A DNA stretch of 10,347 nucleotides from JBBQVO01 sp038211505 (GTDB taxonomy: Bacteria > Chloroflexota > Dehalococcoidia > DSTF01 > JACRBR01). The stretch's first letter is position 1. Every line of letters begins with the position of its first letter. The notes beneath the pieces were generated by a model that was not told where the DNA came from, ran no database searches, and saw nothing but the letters and a program-made list of their open reading frames with translations. The stretch lies in assembly GCA_038211505.1 (NCBI GenBank), contig JBBQVO010000116.1, positions 1 to 10,347 on the forward strand, in the 5' to 3' direction. The translations under genes and the position numbers were made by a program. Of the stretch, positions 1 to 5,812 are shown one piece after another.

Positions 1-1
1 G

Positions 2-136
2 CTATCGCTCGATGATCTCGGCGATCGCCTGGCGTCACGCCTCGTCGACCACGCCGTCTGCACCGCCATCGTGCTAGGCGAGCCGCAGCGTGACGACGCG
101 CCACCCCGCCGCGCATCCCGCAAACGAGCCCGCTAG
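2..136 (+). CDS. 3' end of a gene truncated by the window edge (44 codons), possibly helicase-loader-like ATPase
   Basis: Frame 2 is open from the first bases to a TAG at 134-136 and reads LSLDDLGDRLASRLVDHAVC, then TAIVLGEPQRDD, then an Arg-rich tail ending RRASRKRAR. The frame has the strong G/C third-position bias of the real genes around it, which is the main reason to believe it. The piece 'LGDRLASRLVD...VLGEPQRDD' loosely resembles the C-terminal part of DnaC/IstB-type AAA+ helicase loaders, where a conserved 'eRi.SRL' segment is followed by a hydrophobic strand and a basic residue. That is only a resemblance over about 30 residues, with no Walker motifs in view. The basic tail would suit a nucleic-acid-binding protein. 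The end is well supported if the frame is real; the product is a guess. Confidence 0.45.
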   Translation, partial: LSLDDLGDRLASRLVDHAVCTAIVLGEPQRDDAPPRRASRKRAR

Positions 137-168
137 CCTACGGCGACGCTTAGGCTGACCCCACCACT

Positions 169-308
169 GTCATTCTGAGCGCCGCTGTCATTCTGAGCGC
201 AGCGAAGAATCTCTTCGGTGGCGACGCGAATGCAGTCCCACAGGCCCCGCTCGCAATCGGTTGTTTGGAGCCAATTGCGGAGAGATTCTTCGCTGCGCTC
301 AGAATGAC
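169..308. repeat. Dispersed palindromic repeat: 28-bp perfect inverted repeat with inner stem and tandem half-copy
   Basis: The left arm at 187-214 begins GTCATTCTGAGCGCAGCGAA. The right arm at 281-308 is its exact reverse complement over 28 bp, with a 66-bp spacer. Immediately left of the first arm, 169-182 repeats its first 14 bases, giving an 18-bp tandem period (169-186, 187-204). Inside the spacer a second, weaker stem pairs CGCAATCGG (252-260) with CCAATTGCG (271-279) at one mismatch, around a 10-nt loop. The element sits between the ends of two converging genes: the partial gene ends at 136 and the MATE gene stops at 342. This repeat type is widespread in environmental genomes and is often mistranslated as spurious peptides with 'CHSERSEES' or 'ILRCAQND'; both strings can be read here. 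It could act as a bidirectional terminator or be a non-autonomous mobile palindrome (REP/MITE-like). Confidence 0.85.
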
Positions 309-341
309 ATTCGTGTCCGCGGCGTTGCGGTCTACGTGCCG

Positions 342-1748
342 CTACACATGCAACGTCTTCCAGCGCCCCTGCGCGAACCGCCGCAGGATCAACGCCGCGC
401 GCACCCAGTTCTCCGCCACCGCCGCCATCCACGCGAACGGCGCGGTCAGCCCGAAGCCGATGACGAGCAGCGCCGCGAGCGGCACCCGGATGCCCCACAC
501 CGTGAAGGTCGTCGTCCCCAGCACGAATCGCACGTCGCCCGCGCCCCGCAGCGCGCCCGAGAGCGACGCATGCACCCCCATCGCCGGCATCGCGAACGCG
601 AAGACGCGCAGCAACTTCGCGCCTGTATCGACGACGGCGGGGTCGTCGACAAAGAGCCGTACGATATGCGGCGCGAAGATGAACTGCAGCACGGCCATCG
701 TGCAGAGCGCACAGAACGCGAAGAATCGCACGCGCTTCGCCACCGTCTCGGCGATGTCCGGCCGGCCGGCGCCCATGTACTGCCCGACGAGCGCCGTCGC
801 CGCCGTGCCGAGCGCGAAACCCGGCAGGATCGCGATCTCCAGCGACCGTAGCGCCAGCGAGTGCGCCGCCAGCTGATCCGTGCCGAGGCGCGCTACGATG
901 CGCGTGTAGATGAGAAACGCGATGATGAACTGGCCCTCCTCGAGGCCGACGGGCAATCCGATGCGCGCCAGCCGCCGGAACGACGCGCGCGAGATGTGGA
1001 GGATGCGCCGAAGATCCATGCGCACAGGCGCCGCGCCGCTCGCGGCCAGCAGCAGCGCCAAAACACCGCCGGTGGTGCCGGCGGTCGCGTAGCCGGTGCC
1101 AGACGCGCGCACACCGAGATCGGCGATCGAGCCGTTGATCAGCGTGAAGGTGACGACGGCGTTGACGAGGTTGACGATGACGAGGATGATCATCGGCATC
1201 CACGTGTTGCCCATGCCGCGCAGCGATCCGCTGACGGCGTAGAGCGCCATCAGCATCGGGAAGCCGAGGCAGCCGGCGCGCAGATACTCGACGCCGAGCG
1301 GGGCGACGTCCGGCTTGGCGCCCATCGCCCGCATCAGCCACGGCGCCGCGGCGAAGACCACGATCGTGCAGAGCAGCCCCCACAGCAGCGCACCGACGAT
1401 CGCCGTGTGCAGCGCGGCCTGAACGCGCGATCGATCGCCTGCGCCGATGTCACGCGCGACGACGGCAGTCGATCCGACATCGAACGCCAGCGCGCCGGCC
1501 AGCGGGATCCAGAAGAGCAGCGCGCCGATGCCGACAGCAGCGAGCCCGTCGGCGCCCACGTAGTGACCGACCAGCGCCGCATCAACAGCGCTGAGCACCG
1601 AGATCGAGAGCCGCTCGACGACGACCGGCCAGGCAAGTTTGAGAATCGTCCGCGAGATCCGCCGCCCGCTGACGTCGAGCGTCGTGGGCGGCGCCGGGGG
1701 AGTGGGTGCGGGACGCGTTTCGACGTTGGCAGCCACACACCCTCGCAT
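342..1748 (-). CDS. MATE family efflux transporter
   Basis: Inner-membrane multidrug/toxin exporter of the MATE (NorM/DinF-like) family, which expels cationic drugs or metabolites in exchange for Na+ or H+. The protein of about 468 residues has the usual family length (about 450-480). After a Pro-rich cytoplasmic N-terminus it shows two homologous halves of hydrophobic segments. The first half begins at 'ILKLAWPVVVERLSISVLSA' with the typical 'vDaalVGHYvGadgLAAVGIG' motif, and includes 'SGSLRGMGNTWMPMI', the family's signature 'G.lrG.GdT..p' loop. The second half starts near 'ISRASFRRLARIGLPVGLEE', and its matching motif reads 'LSGALRGAGDVRFVL'. I prefer the ATG at 1748; an in-frame TTG at 1757 is possible, and neither has a strong Shine-Dalgarno. 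The gene lies 83 bp downstream of the M23 peptidase gene on the same strand, so co-transcription is possible. The TAG stop is at 342-344, just beside the palindromic repeat. Confidence 0.93.
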   Translation of the reverse strand: MRGCVAANVETRPAPTPPAPPTTLDVSGRRISRTILKLAWPVVVERLSISVLSAVDAALVGHYVGADGLAAVGIGALLFWIPLAGALAFDVGSTAVVARDIGAGDRSRVQAALHTAIVGALLWGLLCTIVVFAAAPWLMRAMGAKPDVAPLGVEYLRAGCLGFPMLMALYAVSGSLRGMGNTWMPMIILVIVNLVNAVVTFTLINGSIADLGVRASGTGYATAGTTGGVLALLLAASGAAPVRMDLRRILHISRASFRRLARIGLPVGLEEGQFIIAFLIYTRIVARLGTDQLAAHSLALRSLEIAILPGFALGTAATALVGQYMGAGRPDIAETVAKRVRFFAFCALCTMAVLQFIFAPHIVRLFVDDPAVVDTGAKLLRVFAFAMPAMGVHASLSGALRGAGDVRFVLGTTTFTVWGIRVPLAALLVIGFGLTAPFAWMAAVAENWVRAALILRRFAQGRWKTLHV

Positions 1749-1831
1749 GGCTGCCAAAACGCAGGTCAGCCTTCAGACGTCGGACATCACGGTTGATGCG
1801 ATACGTCAGCGTAGCATGGTCGCAGTCGAAC

Positions 1832-2920
1832 TTAGGGCGAGGATGACGGGACTGGCGACGGCGTTTGAGAAGCCTGCAGCGCCGGTGCGATGGCCTGTGT
1901 TGAAGATGCAATCGCCGCCGGGGTGGCGCTCGCGGTCGTCGTTCGCGTCGCGGTCGGTGGCGCCGGTGTCGCCGTTGCCGTCGGCGTCAGGGTTTCAGTC
2001 GCAGTCGGTGTCATTGTGAGCGTCGCCGTGCCCATCACTTGCGTCGCCGGGACTTCGATGCTGAACGTGATCGCGTTCGGATCCGGCGCTGGCGTATCGG
2101 TTGGCGTCGCGAATGCGGCGGCGGCGGCCTCCAGATTGGCGACCAGGTTCGGATCCGCCGGCTCGTTCTGCGACGTGTGATCGACCGCGTTCTTGTCGGC
2201 CTCGATAATGTCGGGGTTCTCCGGTTGCGCCTGCGGGTTAAACTCGCGCGGCACGTGATGCGGCGTCAGCTTGATCCGTTGCTCCTTGCCGCGGCCGTAG
2301 TTGGCGGAGACGTACGATTGCCCGGACTGCGGCACGCCGTCGCCCTTCCCGATGTCATCGAAGGCGATCGGCAACGACTGCGTGAAGTAGTGCCCCGGAT
2401 CGGTGCGCTCCACCTGGAAGTGCAGGTGCGGCCCCGGCCCGCCGTCGCCGTCCGAGCACGTGAACCCGGTCTCGCCCGAGATCGCGATCGGATCGCCCTG
2501 CGCGATCATGTCCCCCGCCTTCACAAGCACCGACTCACTCGCGAGGTGCAGGTAGAGGCCCGACGTGCCATCGCCGTGGTCGACGACGACGTAGTTCGCC
2601 GAAGCTGAGTACTGGTGGCCGCAGCCACCGGCGTTCGAGTCCTGGCGCACCATCACGACCTTGCCGCCGCGCGCGGCGACCACCGTCTCGTACACGAGGT
2701 CGAAGTCGAATGCGTAGGCCGCTTCGCCGTTGTGTGTGAAGGTCGTCTCTTCGCCCTGTGAGACGCCATGAATCTCGCCGCCGGCCCAGGGCATCAAGTA
2801 CCCCTGAGGAGCAGGAAACGCCGGTTTATCGGCCGGCGGCTTGCCGGCAGCGCCGATGCCAGGCACGATCGCCGCGAGGAACGTGATGCCGACGGTGAAT
2901 GCGGAGACGAGGAATGCCAA
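1832..2920 (-). CDS. Exported M23 family metallopeptidase with Thr/Pro-rich C-terminal tail
   Basis: Predicted zinc endopeptidase of the M23 (LytM/lysostaphin-type) family that cuts peptide cross-links in peptidoglycan or other extracellular proteins. Residues 1-25 (MAFLVSAFTVGITFLAAIVP...) form a signal peptide or N-terminal anchor. Expected zinc ligands are visible: H63 and D72 in 'HNGEAAYAFDFD', then H125 in 'GLYLHL' and the H165-x-H167 pair in 'GPHLHFQ'. The Gly-rich hairpin 'AARGGKVVMV' and 'VKAGDMIAQGDPIAISGETG' are typical of the M23 fold. Residues 268-362 are low complexity, rich in Thr, Pro, Ala and Ser, and resemble a surface linker or glycosylated stalk with no membrane anchor after it. 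The start is TTG at 2920, chosen because a strong ribosome-binding site lies just before it and no ATG or GTG fits the signal peptide. The TAA stop is at 1832-1834. Confidence 0.9.
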   Translation of the reverse strand: MAFLVSAFTVGITFLAAIVPGIGAAGKPPADKPAFPAPQGYLMPWAGGEIHGVSQGEETTFTHNGEAAYAFDFDLVYETVVAARGGKVVMVRQDSNAGGCGHQYSASANYVVVDHGDGTSGLYLHLASESVLVKAGDMIAQGDPIAISGETGFTCSDGDGGPGPHLHFQVERTDPGHYFTQSLPIAFDDIGKGDGVPQSGQSYVSANYGRGKEQRIKLTPHHVPREFNPQAQPENPDIIEADKNAVDHTSQNEPADPNLVANLEAAAAAFATPTDTPAPDPNAITFSIEVPATQVMGTATLTMTPTATETLTPTATATPAPPTATRTTTASATPAAIASSTQAIAPALQASQTPSPVPSSSP

Positions 2921-2926
2921 TCGTTG

Positions 2927-2934
2927 TCCTTCCC
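2927..2934 (-). promoter_or_regulatory. Shine-Dalgarno site fixing the TTG start of the M23 gene
   Basis: On the minus strand the sequence reads GGGAAGGACAACGATTG. The GGGAAGGA core is followed by six bases and then TTG. This is the best ribosome-binding site in this part of the window and places translation start exactly before the hydrophobic signal sequence. Confidence 0.75.
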
Positions 2935-3095
2935 GGAGTCACGGGTCGTCGTTGGTTACTTCGGCAGCGGGCTCTACGTACTGTAACGGCCGCTGCAAGA
3001 GATTCCTAGCTAAGACGTATCAAAAACTTCCCAAAGTAGTACGTTACCGTCAACTTATCGGGGTATTGCGAACCTGCGACACGACATAACAATCG
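2935..3095. other. AT-richer intergenic region upstream of the M23 gene
   Basis: This gap separates the DUF952 stop (3096) from the M23 ribosome-binding site. The part at about 3000-3075 is clearly AT-richer than anything near it, as expected for a promoter region. On the minus strand a perfect-looking -35 hexamer TTGACG lies at 3053-3048, but I see no good -10 hexamer at 16-18 bp from it, so I do not call a promoter. No hairpin with a T-run is evident after the DUF952 gene. Confidence 0.4.
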
Positions 3096-3464
3096 TTACG
3101 GATCGTCGCTAAGCCTCGCCGACGGACGCGGGCCTGGCGGCAGGAACGAACCGTCGGCCTCCCGCAGCATCGGCACGATCTCGACGATCGCATCACGATT
3201 CAGCGCGCCGTAGATGTGCGGGTAGATCTTCGCGTCGTCCTCGTAGCGGACCTCCGCGGCGACGCTCGCCGTATCGATGACGAGCGCGACGTACATGCGG
3301 CGGTAATCGCGGTAGTGCCGGTTCGCCGTTGCCGCGACGTTGTCCGCGCCGTCGGTGCAGTGAATGAAGCCGTCGTCGGCGAACGACTCCGGCGTGTACG
3401 GCGCATCGCGGTCGGTATCGCGGTAGTACTCAGCGGCGACGAGGTGATACGTCGTGTCCGTCAT
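3096..3464 (-). CDS. DUF952 domain protein
   Basis: A 122-residue protein spanning a single DUF952 domain, a small conserved family of unknown biochemical function. Recognisable family features, in order, are 'TYHLVAAEYY' at the N-terminus, 'ESFADDGFIHCTDGADNVAATANRHY' (the 'eGFIHcs....v..vAnrfy' core), the 'VALVIDTASVAAEVRYEDD' strand, and 'IYPHIYGALNRDAIVEIVPM' (the 'fPHiYGpl..dAv' motif), ending with 'DGSFLPP'. The length is typical. There is no signal peptide or membrane segment, so it should be cytosolic. Its ATG overlaps the TGA of the upstream MoxR gene as ATGA (3461-3464), with GTGGAAG just upstream, so its translation is probably coupled to MoxR. The family is often seen as a stand-alone housekeeping-like gene, so coupling to MoxR may or may not be functional. 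Confidence 0.92.
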   Translation of the reverse strand: MTDTTYHLVAAEYYRDTDRDAPYTPESFADDGFIHCTDGADNVAATANRHYRDYRRMYVALVIDTASVAAEVRYEDDAKIYPHIYGALNRDAIVEIVPMLREADGSFLPPGPRPSARLSDDP

Positions 3465-4465
3465 GGCACTTCCACCCCGGCAAGCACGCGCGCCACGATG
3501 CCGTCGGCCGTCATCTCTTCCGCCTCAGCCTCATACGTGACGACGATGCGATGCCGCAGCACGTCGAGCGCGACGGCCTTGACGTCGTCCGGCTCCACGA
3601 ATCCGCGACCGTTGACGAAGGCGTGCGCCCGCGCCGCCTGCGCGAGAAAGATGCTCGCCCGTGGCGACGCGCCGAACGCGATCAGCGGCTTCAATTCCGG
3701 CATCCGATACGACTCCGGCTCACGCGTCGCATAGATCAGATGCACGATGTAGTCTCGCAGCCGTCCGTCCATGTGCACATCGGCGAGCGCCGCCGATGCG
3801 ACGACGATCGCCTCTGGCGTCACGACCTGCGTGATCGCCGGGCGCTCGCCGGGCACGACGAACCGGTCGAGGATACGCTTCTCGTCCTCGCGCGAGGGGT
3901 ACGTCACATGAACCTTCAACATGAAGCGATCGAGCTGCGCCTCCGGCAGTTGATACGTGCCTTCGTGCTCGATCGGGTTCTGCGTCGCCAGCACCATGAA
4001 CGGGTCATCGAGCGGAAACGTGCTGCCGCCGATGCTGACCTGCCGCTCCTGCATCGCCTCGAGCAACGCCGATTGCACCTTCGCCGGCGCCCGGTTGATC
4101 TCGTCGGCAAGCACGATGTTTGCGAAGATCGGCCCTTTGCGGACGTGAAACTCGCCGTCCTGCGGGCTATAGATCTGCGTCCCTGTCACGTCCGCCGGCA
4201 GCAGGTCCGGCGTGAACTGTATGCGCACGAACGTGGCGTCGATCGCCCGCGCCAGCGTACTGACGCTGAGCGTCTTCGCCAACCCCGGCACACCTTCGAT
4301 CAGCACGTGGCCGCGGCAAAGCATCGCGATCAGCAGCCGCTCGACGAGCAGATCCTGCCCGACGATGACCTTCGCCACCTCAGACTTCACCGCGTCGATG
4401 AAGCGGCTCTGCGCGAGCACCCGCTCGTTGACCTCAGCGATCTCAGTCGTCAGTACAGCCTCCAT
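3461..4465 (-). CDS. MoxR family AAA+ ATPase
   Basis: Cytosolic AAA+ chaperone-like ATPase of the MoxR/RavA group, which typically activates or matures metal-binding or VWA-domain partners. Counting from the upstream GTG (4474), Walker A is GVPGLAKT at 61-68 and Walker B is 'IVLADEINR' at 120-128. Sensor 1 lies in 'ATQNPIEHEGTYQLPEAQLDRF', with the arginine-finger region at its end. The sensor 2 'GASPRA' at 268-273 lies in the C-terminal helical lid. Length (334-337 residues) is normal. The start is ambiguous: ATG at 4465 (MEAVLTTEI) or GTG at 4474; neither has a clear ribosome-binding site. Most MoxR genes sit beside DUF58 and VWA/BatA-type genes. None is visible here; the only coupled partner is the DUF952 gene. 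The TGA stop is at 3461-3463. Confidence 0.95.
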   Translation of the reverse strand: MEAVLTTEIAEVNERVLAQSRFIDAVKSEVAKVIVGQDLLVERLLIAMLCRGHVLIEGVPGLAKTLSVSTLARAIDATFVRIQFTPDLLPADVTGTQIYSPQDGEFHVRKGPIFANIVLADEINRAPAKVQSALLEAMQERQVSIGGSTFPLDDPFMVLATQNPIEHEGTYQLPEAQLDRFMLKVHVTYPSREDEKRILDRFVVPGERPAITQVVTPEAIVVASAALADVHMDGRLRDYIVHLIYATREPESYRMPELKPLIAFGASPRASIFLAQAARAHAFVNGRGFVEPDDVKAVALDVLRHRIVVTYEAEAEEMTADGIVARVLAGVEVP

Positions 4466-4582
4466 CGAGCGCACCGCATGACCACGCGCGCCGTCAGTCT
4501 AACAGGGCGTTGACGAAGAACTTCGCTGTGGTGAGGCGAGCTCGCGAGGCGATTCCGGGAGCGACGTTTCAGGCCAACTGTA

Positions 4583-4604
4583 GCGCGGGCTTTCCAGCCC
4601 GCGC
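4583..4604. repeat. GC-rich palindromic hairpin (REP-like)
   Basis: GCGCGGGCT (4583-4591), a TTCC loop and AGCCCGCGC (4596-4604) form a perfect 9-bp stem with a 4-nt loop. It is preceded by 'AACTGTA', giving the 'TGTAGCGCGGGC' form I associate with intergenic repeats in many environmental genomes. No T-run follows on either strand, and it lies between divergent genes, so an intrinsic terminator is unlikely. A dispersed repeat is the better reading. Confidence 0.7.
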
Positions 4605-4791
4605 GGATTTGCGAGATCGACACCAGGTCACCGGAGTTGTCATGCCCGCACGATTCACGCCTTGCCGCGCCCTCCGCGGCATCGCGTCCTGCGCCATCTC
4701 CTGTTATTAGCACCGCTATCGTTGGCCGCACCGACTATCGCATCCGTACCCCACCCGATACGCTGCCGCATCCACGCATCATCAGAGTAGT

Positions 4792-4797
4792 GAGGAG
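4792..4797 (+). promoter_or_regulatory. Shine-Dalgarno site before a non-canonical start of the DMT gene
   Basis: GAGGAG is followed by six bases (ACGACC) and then ACG at 4804, in frame with the transporter. The spacing is ideal for initiation at 4804, but the codon there is ACG, not ATG, GTG or TTG. This site is why I extend the gene upstream of its first canonical start (GTG, 4882). Confidence 0.5.
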
Positions 4798-4803
4798 ACG
4801 ACC

Positions 4804-5691
4804 ACGGGCGCCGCGGCTGCACTGGCATCGTCGGCGCTGTGGGCGCTCACGTCCGTCCTGCTGGCATCGCAGGCTGGTCGTGTGCGCCCGCTCGTCATGT
4901 CGGCGATCCGAAGCCTCACCGCCAGCCTGATCCTTATCGGGCTGCTCGTCGCGACCGGCGGACTGCTGCAACTCAAGGAGATGACGGTGCTCACCGGCCT
5001 CTCGATGATGGGCTCCGGCATTCTTGGGCAGGCCGTCGGCGACACGCTGTACATCAACGCACTGGGCTTCCTCGGTGTCACGCGCACGTTCCCGATCACG
5101 AACAGCGCCTACCCGTTCCTGACGTTCCTGCTCGCCGTCCTGCTCCTGGGCGAGCCCGTCAGTTGGACGCTGCCGCTGGGCGGCGCTCTGATCGTCGTCG
5201 GCATCACCTGGATCGTGCTCGAACAACGACGCGCCGCCGCCGGCGACGATGTGCAGGTCGAGCTCGTGCGCGGCGTGCTCTTCGCGGTCGCCGCCGCGGC
5301 GATGTGGGCGTCGGCGACGATCTGGCTCCGCGGGCAGCAGGGGAATCTCAACGCGATCGGCGCAGCGAGCCTGCGCATCCCGGCCGCCTCCGCCGCCGTC
5401 TGGGCGACGATCGGCCTGACGCGCACGACGCGGCTGCCGGCAGCGCCGAGGCTGACGGCGCGCAGCACGTCGACCATCGCGCTGGCGGGGCTGCTCGGCA
5501 CGGGGCTCGGCAGCATCCTGTTCATCTACGCCGTCGACGAGATCGGCGCGGCGAAGACGGCCTTCCTCACGACTTCCGCGCCGATCTTCGCGCTGCCGAT
5601 GGGGATGATGTTTCTCGCCGAGCGCCTGACGCCGCGCGTGCTCGTCGGCACCGCCGTGACGATCGCCGGCATCTGGCTCGTGCTGCTCTGA
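4804..5691 (+). CDS. DMT superfamily (EamA-type) transporter, start codon unusual
   Basis: Inner-membrane drug/metabolite transporter with two EamA repeats of about five membrane helices each; the substrate cannot be told from sequence. Repeat 1 ends with 'TNSAYPFLTFLLAVLLLGEP' and 'GGALIVVGITWIVLE'. Repeat 2 ends with 'AKTAFLTTSAPIFALPMGMM', 'FLAERLTPRVLVGTAVTIAG' and 'IWLVLL'. The first canonical start is GTG at 4882, but the same frame stays open back to a TAG at 4708. Just before 4882 it encodes 'GAAAALASSALWALTSVLLA', a good first helix of this family. From ACG at 4804 the protein is 295 residues, the normal size; from 4882 it is 269 and lacks helix 1. No ATG, GTG or TTG occurs in the extension. 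Either ACG is used, a start codon was mutated or misread, or the gene begins late. The TGA stop is at 5689-5691. Confidence 0.85.
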   Translation, partial: TGAAAALASSALWALTSVLLASQAGRVRPLVMSAIRSLTASLILIGLLVATGGLLQLKEMTVLTGLSMMGSGILGQAVGDTLYINALGFLGVTRTFPITNSAYPFLTFLLAVLLLGEPVSWTLPLGGALIVVGITWIVLEQRRAAAGDDVQVELVRGVLFAVAAAAMWASATIWLRGQQGNLNAIGAASLRIPAASAAVWATIGLTRTTRLPAAPRLTARSTSTIALAGLLGTGLGSILFIYAVDEIGAAKTAFLTTSAPIFALPMGMMFLAERLTPRVLVGTAVTIAGIWLVLL

Positions 5692-5812
5692 GTCCGTCAT
5701 TGTCGCTGCGAATAGCCTGACCCTGATTCGGCTCGGTGTTGATGCTCGACCGCAGACGGTGTATCGTCGCATCCTCAGCCCAACGAAGCCCACCCGCAAG
5801 ACAGGGATCGTC

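Larger units (their letters stand above)
4466..4803. other. Divergent intergenic region between MoxR and DMT genes
   Basis: About 340 bp with no supported gene; frames here lack consistent codon bias and match nothing I recognise. It should hold the promoters for the leftward MoxR gene and the rightward transporter gene. It contains a 10-bp palindrome GCGAGCTCGC (4536-4545), a small hairpin CGAAG-AA-CTTCG (4514-4525), and the larger GC-rich palindrome listed separately. I could not identify a convincing -35/-10 pair on either strand. Confidence 0.5.

Noticed and set aside
169..308. CRISPR array
   Set aside because: The repeats are inverted and not a series of direct repeats with unique spacers; only two full arms and one partial copy exist.
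133..1383. Minus-strand frame of 416 codons overlapping the MATE gene
   Set aside because: It is Arg/Ala/His-rich out-of-frame translation of the MATE gene, running on through the palindromic repeat (giving 'CHSERSEESL'). It has no family features.
3048..3053. TTGACG as a -35 element for the M23 gene
   Set aside because: No acceptable -10 hexamer was found 16-18 bp downstream, so the hexamer alone does not support a promoter call.
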